NCBI GenBank assembly: GCA_029260415.1
Contig: JAJDDH010000309.1
Span: 1 to 5,801 of the forward strand
Reading direction: 5' to 3'
DNA length: 5,801 bases
Source: Phycisphaerales bacterium
GTDB taxonomy: Bacteria > Planctomycetota > Phycisphaerae > Phycisphaerales > UBA1924
A program made the translations under genes and the position numbers. Below the pieces are notes generated by a model, which had not been told where the DNA came from, did not search any database, and saw only the letters and a list, made by a program, of their open reading frames with translations. Each line of letters begins with the position of its first letter. The first letter of the stretch is position 1. Below, piece after piece: positions 1-5,011 of this stretch.

Positions 1-1
1 G

Positions 2-838
2 GAGATGCAGGTCGTCGAGTCGGGCGTCTACGGCAAGGCCCTGGTCCTGGACGGCAAGTGGCAGTCCTGCACCGGCGACGAGTTCCTCTACCACGAGCCC
101 CTCGTCCACGTCCCCTGCGCCGTCCACACCGCCCCCAAGCGCGTCCTCGTCTTGGGCGGGGGCGAGGGCGCGACCGTCCGCGAGGCCCTCAAGTGGAACA
201 GCGTCGAGCGCGTGACCATGGTCGACATCGACGGCGTCGTCGTCGAGGCCTGCAAGGAGCACCTCCCCGAGATGCACCAGGGCGCCTTCGACGACCCACG
301 CACCGAGCTGGTCATCGGTGACGCCCTCAAGTACCTCGACGACTCCGGCGCGGACTGGGACGTCATCATCTCCGACCTGTCCGACCCCATCGAGGACGGG
401 CCCAGCTTCCCGCTCTTCACCAAGGAATACTTCCAGCGCGTCCGTTCGGCGCTGGCGCCCGACGGCGTGTTCGTCGTGCAATCAGGCCCCGTCAGCCCGC
501 CCTCGCTGGGCACGCACGCCAAGCTCCGCAAAACCGTCGAGGCTGTCTTCGAGCACGCGGCCAGCTACTCCAGCGACGTCCCCAGCTACCCGGGCCCCTG
601 GAGCTTCATCCTGGGCAGCGCCAAGCCCATCGACACCCGCCCCAGCCCTGAGGCGATCGACCAGCTGCTGAGCAAGGGCACGACCGGGCCCATGCGCATG
701 TTCGACGGCGTCACCATGCTCGGGCTCTACCAGCTCCCCAGGCACATCCGCGACCAGATCGCCCAGGAGACCGAGGTCTTCACGATGGAGCGCCCGCCCA
801 CGTTCTTCGGCGCCGGCGTCGCCGCGGGCAGCGCGTGA
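2..838 (+). CDS. speE: Aminopropyltransferase of the spermidine/thermospermine synthase family, 5' end missing
   Basis: The enzyme transfers an aminopropyl group from decarboxylated S-adenosylmethionine to a polyamine in the cytoplasm. The reading frame is open to the left edge; the first visible ATG (5) lies inside the conserved N-terminal strand, so the true start is upstream. Counting from that Met, the nucleotide-binding loop GGGEGATVREA is at about 51-61, the acidic MVDIDG at 72-77, GDA at 106-108, and the catalytic-loop Asp in SDLSDP at 123-128. The stretch DPIEDGPSFPLFTKEYF, the QSGP motif and SYSSDVPSYPGPW resemble plant ACL5 thermospermine synthase and Thermus enzymes rather than classic bacterial SpeE (DSSDPxGPA). 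The C-terminal tail ending ETEVFTMERP also fits ACL5. The family call is firm; the product (spermidine, thermospermine or another triamine/tetraamine) is not decided by sequence. murQ starts 17 nt after the stop, so the two may be co-transcribed. Confidence 0.93.
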   Translation, partial: EMQVVESGVYGKALVLDGKWQSCTGDEFLYHEPLVHVPCAVHTAPKRVLVLGGGEGATVREALKWNSVERVTMVDIDGVVVEACKEHLPEMHQGAFDDPRTELVIGDALKYLDDSGADWDVIISDLSDPIEDGPSFPLFTKEYFQRVRSALAPDGVFVVQSGPVSPPSLGTHAKLRKTVEAVFEHAASYSSDVPSYPGPWSFILGSAKPIDTRPSPEAIDQLLSKGTTGPMRMFDGVTMLGLYQLPRHIRDQIAQETEVFTMERPPTFFGAGVAAGSA

Positions 839-843
839 GCCGA

Positions 844-849
844 TAGGCT
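844..849 (+). promoter_or_regulatory. Possible -10 element for leaderless murQ mRNA
   Basis: TAGGCT fits the TANNNT pattern and ends exactly 6 nt before the murQ ATG. A start of transcription 6-7 nt downstream would fall on the start codon. No purine-rich ribosome binding site is visible between 839 and 855, and no convincing -35 box lies upstream, inside the preceding gene. Weak on its own; the lipoprotein gene shows the same spacing. Confidence 0.3.
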
Positions 850-855
850 GCGCCC

Positions 856-1767
856 ATGCCCACCGCCTCCACCCCGCCCGACCGGGGTTCGCTGCTGACC
901 GAGCAGCGCAACCCGAGATCGATGCACCTGGACACGCTCGGTGTCGCGGGCTGTGTCGAGCTGATCAACCGCGAGGACGCGGGGGTTGCCGAGGCCGTGC
1001 GCCGCGCCTCGCCCGAGGTCGTCGCGTTCATCGAGCGGGCCGAGCGGGGGTTCAAGCGGGGCGGGCGTCTGATCTACATCGGCGCCGGGACGTCTGGGCG
1101 CCTGGGCGTGCTCGACGCATCCGAGTGCCCGCCCACGTTCCAGACCGACCCGGCGCGGGTGGTGGGCATCATCGCCGGCGGCGACGCCTCGCTCCGCACC
1201 TCCAGCGAATCCAAGGAGGACCACCCCGACGGCGCCCACCCCGAGCTCGACGCCCTCGCGCTCACGCCCGACGACACCCTCCTGGGCATCGCCGCGGGCG
1301 GGACGACGCCGTACGTGCTGGGCGCGATCGAGCGGGCCAAGGCCGCGGGCGCCTCGACAGGGCTCCTGAGCTGCACACGCGTCGATCGCCCGGCGGGCTG
1401 TGACGTGCTGATCGTCGTCGAGACCGGGCCCGAGGTGGTCACCGGGTCGACACGCATGAAGGCGGGCACGGCGACCAAGCTCGTGCTCAACACCATCAGC
1501 ACCACGCTCATGGTGCGCACGGGACGCGTGCATGAGAACCTGATGGTGGACCTGCGCGCCACCAACGACAAGCTGCGCGACCGGGCGCTCCGCATCGTGG
1601 GAGAGCTGACCGGGCTCGATCGGCATGCCTGCGCCGCACTGCTCGAGCGGGCGGGCTGGAGCGTCAAGGCGGCGGCGGTCATGCACGCACGGACCCTGCC
1701 GCTGGACGAGGCGACTCGGGTCCTCGACCACGCGGGCGGGCGTCTCCGGGGCGCGATGGAGGGCTAA
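856..1767 (+). CDS. murQ: N-acetylmuramic acid 6-phosphate etherase
   Basis: MurQ cleaves the lactyl ether of MurNAc-6-phosphate, giving GlcNAc-6-phosphate and D-lactate, in cytoplasmic recycling of cell-wall sugars. The 303 aa match the usual family length of about 300. The N-terminal LTEQRNPRSMHLD (14-26) is a family signature. An SIS sugar-phosphate domain follows, with YIGAGTSGRLGVLDASECPPTF at 74-95; E90 matches the catalytic Glu of the SECPPT motif, and E121 sits where the second conserved Glu is expected. GPEVVTGSTRMKAGT (191-205) and ENLMVDLRATNDKLRDRA (227-244) are canonical. The C-terminal segment ending HAGGRLRGAME matches the small helical domain. One oddity: the loop usually reading AASGRTPYV is AAGGTTPYV (146-154). 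The ATG at 856 gives the normal N-terminus; no Shine-Dalgarno site precedes it, but TAGGCT lies 6 nt upstream. No transporter or kinase partner is visible. Confidence 0.96.
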   Translation: MPTASTPPDRGSLLTEQRNPRSMHLDTLGVAGCVELINREDAGVAEAVRRASPEVVAFIERAERGFKRGGRLIYIGAGTSGRLGVLDASECPPTFQTDPARVVGIIAGGDASLRTSSESKEDHPDGAHPELDALALTPDDTLLGIAAGGTTPYVLGAIERAKAAGASTGLLSCTRVDRPAGCDVLIVVETGPEVVTGSTRMKAGTATKLVLNTISTTLMVRTGRVHENLMVDLRATNDKLRDRALRIVGELTGLDRHACAALLERAGWSVKAAAVMHARTLPLDEATRVLDHAGGRLRGAMEG

Positions 1768-1854
1768 GCCCCTTCTCGGACGTGCCTGCGGGTGTCCAAC
1801 GCACGATCCTGGCGCAGCGTCGGCCCGATCGCTGGCGACGACCCCGGGGCGGGG

Positions 1855-1860
1855 TACGTT
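1855..1860 (+). promoter_or_regulatory. Possible -10 element for leaderless lipoprotein mRNA
   Basis: TACGTT (TANNNT pattern) ends 6 nt before the ATG at 1867, the same offset as before murQ. The upstream sequence has no recognisable ribosome binding site and only a poor -35 candidate (CTGGCG at 1832-1837, spacer 17). Confidence 0.3.
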
Positions 1861-1866
1861 CTGGGT

Positions 1867-2283
1867 ATGCGGCCTGTAACGAAGATCCTGACCGCCGGCG
1901 GCGCGCTCGCCTGCCTCCTGCTCACCGCCTGCGCGTCGACGCGGACCGTGCGCACCAGCGCCGAGCGTCCGACGCTGCACCGCCCGATCGCGGCGCAGTC
2001 CGGGTGGGACGCGGTGCTGCCCCCGCCCGAGGTCGCGATGGACCAGCGCTGCGTGGATCGGCGCCTGCTGCCCGAGGCGACGCGTCGCGACGCGTCGCTC
2101 TCGATCAGCCGTCCCGAGGCGATCGACGCGATCACGAGTTCCTGGCCCGTAGCGCCCACGCCCTCGCTCGATCGCGAGCGGACCGGGCGGACGAGCACCA
2201 GCCCCGAGCGGTTCATCTACTCGAGCGACTACGAGCCGTACTACCGGGGCTCGTACCGCCAGCGTCTGTACCGGCGCTACTGA
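1867..2283 (+). CDS. Small putative lipoprotein, function unknown
   Basis: I do not recognise a family. The 138-aa product starts with a lipoprotein signal peptide: basic R2 and K6, a hydrophobic stretch from about 7 to 20, and the lipobox L19-T20-A21-C22, so lipidation at C22 and about 117 mature residues are predicted. The residue after Cys is Ala, which in Gram-negative bacteria favours the outer membrane. The mature part is polar and Arg/Ser/Pro-rich with no visible domain or repeat, has one further Cys (in DQRCVDRRL), and ends in a Tyr/Arg-rich tail, RGSYRQRLYRRY. The ATG at 1867 is chosen because it puts the signal peptide at the N-terminus; a GTG at 1792 in the same frame would prepend 25 non-hydrophobic residues. 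There is no Shine-Dalgarno site, but TACGTT lies 6 nt before the ATG. The gene follows murQ by 99 nt and converges with the first fibro-slime gene. Confidence 0.82.
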   Translation: MRPVTKILTAGGALACLLLTACASTRTVRTSAERPTLHRPIAAQSGWDAVLPPPEVAMDQRCVDRRLLPEATRRDASLSISRPEAIDAITSSWPVAPTPSLDRERTGRTSTSPERFIYSSDYEPYYRGSYRQRLYRRY

Positions 2284-2296
2284 GCGGGCCCGCTCA
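2281..2296. repeat. Perfect 16-nt palindrome at the lipoprotein stop codon
   Basis: TGAGCGGGCCCGCTCA is perfectly self-complementary and begins with the TGA stop codon of the lipoprotein gene. As RNA it can fold into a GC-rich hairpin of about 6 bp with a 4-nt loop. No T-run follows on the + strand, so it is not a textbook intrinsic terminator, but it may mark or protect the 3' end of the + strand transcript. Confidence 0.45.
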
Positions 2297-2308
2297 ACCT
2301 GACATTCC

Positions 2309-2345
2309 AAAAAACAGCCCGGCCGCCTTCGGGCGACCGGGCTGT
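2309..2345 (-). terminator. Intrinsic terminator of fibro-slime gene 1
   Basis: A 9-bp perfect stem (2314-2322 with 2337-2345) continues after one C/A mismatch into a 4-bp stem (2324-2327 with 2332-2335) closed by a 4-nt loop. On the - strand the hairpin is followed directly by six T (plus-strand A at 2309-2314, the last one also usable in the stem), as expected for a rho-independent terminator about 25 nt after the stop codon of the fibro-slime gene. On the + strand no T-run follows, so it is mainly a - strand signal, though the hairpin could also slow convergent transcription from the lipoprotein side. Confidence 0.85.
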
Positions 2346-2363
2346 GAGTGCTTGTGCGCTCAC
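2344..2363. repeat. Second hairpin between stop codon and terminator
   Basis: GTGAGTGC (2344-2351) and GCGCTCAC (2356-2363) form an 8-bp stem with one T/G wobble and a TTGT loop. On the - strand it lies just after the fibro-slime stop codon and shares its last two bases with the base of the terminator stem, so the two hairpins compete slightly. Confidence 0.5.
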
Positions 2364-2369
2364 GGAGGA

Positions 2370-3329
2370 TCAGTCGTAGAGCGCCGCGGTGGGCGGGAGC
2401 TCGACGTTTCGGAGCTGGAGTGTGGTCTCGATCCGGAAGTTGGACTGGGTCCGGTGACGCTCGGCGAAGAAGAAGTCGAGCGAGTAGGTCTCCCCGTCCT
2501 CGAGCCAGTCGAGGCGGTCGAGATCGATGGTCTGGCTGACCTTGGAGTGGACGCCTCCGATATCGATCACGAGCTTGCCGTCGATGAAGACGTACACGTC
2601 GTCGTCGCCGGTGAAGGTGAAGACGAGGCCCGCGTCGCGCTCGAAGGCGAACTCGGTGGAGAGGTGGAAGGTGAAGTGGAAGTTTTTGCTGTCGCCCGAG
2701 GAGTTGCCGTAGTGTTCGCCGTTGATGGGGAAGAACCCGCCGGCGTTGGCGAAGACGCTGTCCTCGCGGTCGTCGAAGGTGTAGACCGACGAGCCCTCCT
2801 GGCGCTGGAGCGTCAGGCTGAGCGGGGCGGCGCTGTTGACGCCCGGGACATCGGTGAACCACATGTCGAAGTTCTCGGCGGTTGTGGACGCGCCGGTGCT
2901 GGACGAGCTGACCGAGCCCGAGGTGTCGCCCTCGCGGCTGGAGATGTAGTCACGCGGGGACATGATGTTGCGTCCCTGGGCGTCGCGCCAGTTGGAGCCG
3001 ACCTTCTTGCCGGTGGAGCGGAAGACCGGGACGCCGCGCTCGTTGAGCTCGTCCGCGACCATGTACATGTAGTGCCCGAACCCGGAGCTGGGGCGGCGTT
3101 CAAAGTCATCGTGCCCGCCCTCGGCGTTGCGTTCGCGGAAGTCGCGGACGACGCCGCTGAGCGTGATGGTGTCGGGCAGTTCGGCGTAGGGGTCGCTGCC
3201 GTGGGAGCCGCCCGAGGTCCCGCCCAGGGGGCCCTGGGCCATGGAGAGGGTGGAGAAGCCAACGATCGAACCAACGCAGGCGATCATGGCGCCCTTTCGG
3301 GCATACGAGTTCCTGGAGCTGCTGTGCAT
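2370..3329 (-). CDS. Secreted fibro-slime domain protein, copy 1
   Basis: This 319-aa exported protein belongs to the fibro-slime (PA14-like) family described from Fibrobacter and Dictyostelium surface proteins; its molecular role here is unknown, with adhesion or carbohydrate binding outside the cell the likeliest guess. A Sec signal peptide (R6, R11, K12; hydrophobic 14-30; cleavage after SMA at about 31) comes first. The domain begins at ITLSGVVRDF (55-64) with GGH (71-73), continues through GGFFPINGEHYG (197-208) and NFHFTFHLST (216-225), and ends with the acidic loop FTGDDDVYVFIDGKLVIDIGG (239-259) and AERHRTQSNFRIETT (289-303). A Ser/Thr-rich linker covers about 129-151. No transmembrane anchor, PEP-CTERM or lipobox follows; the chain stops at LPPTAALYD. 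The ATG at 3329 is chosen for its GGAGG site 8 nt upstream and the signal peptide; a longer frame start at 3479 runs antisense-like, Arg/Ser-rich, through the upstream small gene. Neighbours: a small membrane protein 46 nt upstream and a paralogue further upstream. Confidence 0.92.
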   Translation of the reverse strand: MHSSSRNSYARKGAMIACVGSIVGFSTLSMAQGPLGGTSGGSHGSDPYAELPDTITLSGVVRDFRERNAEGGHDDFERRPSSGFGHYMYMVADELNERGVPVFRSTGKKVGSNWRDAQGRNIMSPRDYISSREGDTSGSVSSSSTGASTTAENFDMWFTDVPGVNSAAPLSLTLQRQEGSSVYTFDDREDSVFANAGGFFPINGEHYGNSSGDSKNFHFTFHLSTEFAFERDAGLVFTFTGDDDVYVFIDGKLVIDIGGVHSKVSQTIDLDRLDWLEDGETYSLDFFFAERHRTQSNFRIETTLQLRNVELPPTAALYD

Positions 3330-3337
3330 GGTGTGAA

Positions 3338-3342
3338 CCTCC
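3338..3342 (-). promoter_or_regulatory. Ribosome binding site of fibro-slime gene 1
   Basis: On the - strand GGAGG stands 8 nt before the ATG at 3329. It decides this start over the in-frame upstream ATG at 3479 and the internal Met15. Confidence 0.85.
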
Positions 3343-3375
3343 GTCGTCGCGCCGGGCCAGCCGGCACGGAATGCC

Positions 3376-3513
3376 TTAGAACGTTCCGGCGATCGTGAGG
3401 ACCGCCGACTGCCCGCCCGCGAGCACGATTGCCGCGATGCCGAGCGCGATTCCAGCGACGAGGAGGAATCCCTCCGCACGACCGATCGCCGGGTTGTGTG
3501 ATTGCTTGCTCAT
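3376..3513 (-). CDS. 45-aa single-pass membrane protein, unknown
   Basis: A short gene not resembling any family I know. The product is 45 aa: a polar, weakly basic N-terminus (MSKQSHNPAIGRAEG), a strongly hydrophobic Gly/Ala/Leu/Ile/Val stretch of about 18 residues (F16 to G33) that can span the membrane once, and a short tail ending SAVLTIAGTF. It has no signal-peptidase site, no Cys, and a TAA stop. Translation signals are excellent: GGAGGA on the - strand 7 nt before the ATG. Two basic residues precede the segment and no charge follows it, so N-in/C-out topology fits the positive-inside rule. The stop lies 46 nt before the fibro-slime copy 1 start, which has its own ribosome site, so the two are probably co-transcribed. 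A role as accessory to export or anchoring of that protein is a guess; a stand-alone small envelope protein is equally possible. Confidence 0.72.
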   Translation of the reverse strand: MSKQSHNPAIGRAEGFLLVAGIALGIAAIVLAGGQSAVLTIAGTF

Positions 3514-3520
3514 GTCCTGT

Positions 3521-3525
3521 CCTCC
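3521..3525 (-). promoter_or_regulatory. Ribosome binding site of the 45-aa protein
   Basis: On the - strand GGAGG stands 7 nt before the ATG at 3513. It is the main reason for accepting such a short gene as real. Confidence 0.78.
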
Positions 3526-3526
3526 G

Positions 3527-3554
3527 TGAGCGGGGCGCGACAGGCGCCTGCTCA
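3527..3554 (-). promoter_or_regulatory. Leader hairpin abutting the ribosome binding site
   Basis: Plus-strand TGAGC (3527-3531) pairs with GCTCA (3550-3554), and GGCGC (3534-3538) pairs with GCGCC (3544-3548), with a 2-versus-1 internal loop and a 5-nt apical loop. In the - strand transcript this 10-bp hairpin ends one base before the GGAGG of the 45-aa gene, a place where folding could influence initiation. No known riboswitch class is recognised. Confidence 0.4.
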
Positions 3555-3557
3555 ACG

Positions 3558-3574
3558 TTGAATGTGCGATTCAA
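3558..3574. promoter_or_regulatory. Inverted repeat upstream of the small-protein/fibro-slime operon
   Basis: TTGAAT-GTGCG-ATTCAA is a perfect 6+5+6 inverted repeat in a locally AT-richer patch 45-61 nt before the small gene's ATG. The form suits a dimeric regulator binding near a promoter. No convincing -35/-10 pair could be assigned around it, so the promoter for this operon is not located. Confidence 0.35.
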
Positions 3575-3697
3575 GATCCGCGCAAACCAGCGTTAATCCC
3601 GCAGATTCACACGCCCGGTTCGGGTTGGACGGGCGCGGACGATCCTGCCGCGTGCGCCGCCTGGCGCGGGTGCCAGCGACTCCCCTGCAACGGCAAA

Positions 3698-3735
3698 CGC
3701 CCGCGCGCCAGCGTGGGGTCGCTGGCGCGCGGGCG
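3698..3735 (-). terminator. GC-rich hairpin after fibro-slime gene 2, probable terminator
   Basis: A perfect 15-bp stem (3698-3712 with 3721-3735), extendable by one G-C pair, closes a loop of 6-8 nt. It begins 27 nt past the stop codon on the - strand. Only three T follow on that strand, so it is a poor intrinsic terminator by the T-run criterion; a rho-assisted or 3'-end-protecting role is possible. Confidence 0.6.
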
Positions 3736-3762
3736 CGATGATGCATGGTCCTGGTGCGGGGC

Positions 3763-4716
3763 TTAGTCGTACAGAGCCGACGTGGGGGGCAGCTCGACCT
3801 GACGCAGGTTCAGCGTGGTCTCGATGCGGAAGTTGGACTGCGTCGTCCGGCGCTCGGCGTGGAAGATGCTCAGTGTGTAGGTCCTCCCGTCTTCCAACCA
3901 GTCCAGGCGGTTCAGGTCCAGGAACTGCTCCTTCTTGGAGTGCAGCCCGCCCAGGTCGATGACGAGGCGCCCGCCGATGAAGACCCACACGTCGTCATCG
4001 CCCGTGAACTTGAAGACCTGCTCGTCGTCGGCCCTGTAGACGAACCGCGTGGAGATCTGCGTGGTGAAGTGGAAGTTGTGCCCCGAGTCCCCGTAATCGC
4101 CGTACAGCTCGCCGTCGATGGGGAAGAACCCGCCGATCTCGGTGTACGGGGCGTCTGACCCCGAGTCGAAGATATACCGGTTGGAATCGCCCTGGCGCTT
4201 CAGACTGAGCGGGACGACCGTCGCGGCGTTGACGCCCAGCACATCCCGGTACCACTGCGAGAACGATTCCTCGGAGTAGAGCCCGTTGCCGGGGCCTCCG
4301 GTCTGGAGCTCGCCCTCCTCATCGCCCAGCGAAGAATCGAACGTGGCCGGGTTGATGGGGCGCCCCGATGCGTCGCGGTACTCCGCGCGGATCTCCTTGC
4401 CGCGAAGTGAGGCTGCAACCGGGAGCCCCTGGACGTCCAGCTCGTCGGCGACAAGCCCGACTGTCGTCGAGCCCGCGTAGGCCTGGAAGTCCGGGTGACC
4501 GCCCTGGGCGTCCTTGGGGCGGAAGTCGCGGATGACCGCGTCGAGCACGATCTCCTGGGGCAGGCTGTCGCCCGCCTGCGCCGGGTAGCCCTGGTTCGCG
4601 CTGCTGGCAGACGCGGTAAAGAGCAGCGCCGCTCCGATCAGGGCGCCGCCCGCGATGATGGTCCCGGTCTTGGCCCGCAAACGCCCGGCGCTGGTGCTGC
4701 TGATGTCGTCACCCAT
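3763..4716 (-). CDS. Secreted fibro-slime domain protein, copy 2
   Basis: A 317-aa exported paralogue of the downstream gene. The signal peptide has basic residues R12, R14 and K16, a hydrophobic segment at about 18-34, and a cleavage site near A40 (SSA|N) or A37. The fibro-slime domain starts at IVLDAVIRDFRPKDAQGGH and includes GGFFPIDGELYGD, NFHFTTQIST, the acidic loop FTGDDDVWVFIGGRLVIDLGG (237-257) and AERRTTQSNFRIETT. By hand alignment the last 81 residues match copy 1 at 61 positions without gaps; the middle (about 90-180) is much more divergent and the Ser/Thr-rich linker of copy 1 is replaced by an acidic Gly-rich one. It ends LPPTSALYD, nearly as copy 1 does. No membrane anchor is present. 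The ATG at 4716 is supported by GGAGG 7 nt upstream and the signal peptide; the open frame beyond it lies antisense to murA and is not coding. It has its own upstream region shared divergently with murA. Confidence 0.92.
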   Translation of the reverse strand: MGDDISSTSAGRLRAKTGTIIAGGALIGAALLFTASASSANQGYPAQAGDSLPQEIVLDAVIRDFRPKDAQGGHPDFQAYAGSTTVGLVADELDVQGLPVAASLRGKEIRAEYRDASGRPINPATFDSSLGDEEGELQTGGPGNGLYSEESFSQWYRDVLGVNAATVVPLSLKRQGDSNRYIFDSGSDAPYTEIGGFFPIDGELYGDYGDSGHNFHFTTQISTRFVYRADDEQVFKFTGDDDVWVFIGGRLVIDLGGLHSKKEQFLDLNRLDWLEDGRTYTLSIFHAERRTTQSNFRIETTLNLRQVELPPTSALYD

Positions 4717-5011
4717 CCCGAATCCTCCGCTGTTCGGACGCCCCCTCGGCGGCCGGGTACCCAATCGAGCCCCACGCTCCCAGGCGGCATGCGACACGGT
4801 CGCGACGGTTGCCTGGGATGCTCTGCACCACACAGACTCAGAAACAGATATCAAGGCGTCGATCCAATTTGCACAACTTCTCGCCCGGGGATGGGTCTGT
4901 GACATTCGACCGGTTTGGTTGGGGATGGGGCGTGGGCTTGGGCGCCCGGTCTGGCGGGGGGCTATCCTGCCCAAAACGCCCGTGGACGGGCCAGAATGAC
5001 GGGAAAGACAC
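4717..5011. promoter_or_regulatory. Divergent intergenic region between fibro-slime gene 2 and murA
   Basis: This 295-nt stretch holds no gene I can support. Its most AT-rich part is about 4835-4885, the likeliest promoter zone. On the - strand TTGTGC (4871-4876) and TGATAT (4848-4853) are 17 nt apart, a weak candidate promoter for fibro-slime gene 2. On the + strand TATCCT at 4963-4968, 43 nt before murA, is a possible -10, with TTGGGC at 4938-4943 as a poorly spaced (19 nt) -35. A possible leader stem pairs CCCAGGC (4779-4785) with GCCTGGG (4811-4817), and CACAGAC (4831-4837) is inverted at 4895-4901. Confidence 0.4.
4724..4728 (-). promoter_or_regulatory. Ribosome binding site of fibro-slime gene 2
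   Basis: On the - strand GGAGG lies 7 nt before the ATG at 4716, fixing this start within a frame that stays open for more than 1 kb further upstream. Confidence 0.85.

Noticed and set aside
1792..1866. Earlier GTG start for the lipoprotein
   Set aside because: It would place 25 polar residues before the signal peptide and the lipobox Cys at position 47, unusual for a lipoprotein.
2376..2390. LPPTA near the C-terminus as a sortase LPXTG-type signal
   Set aside because: Only five residues follow, with no hydrophobic segment or basic tail, so sortase anchoring is not supported.
727..2862. 711-codon open frame on the - strand across murQ and the lipoprotein gene
   Set aside because: It is antisense to murQ and the lipoprotein and overlaps fibro-slime gene 1 in another frame; the product is Arg/Pro/Gly-rich with no domain, typical of a GC-rich shadow frame.
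1782..3398. 538-codon open frame on the + strand across fibro-slime gene 1
   Set aside because: It runs antisense to a gene with clear domain motifs and a ribosome site; the product is low-complexity Val/Glu/Ala/Asp-rich.
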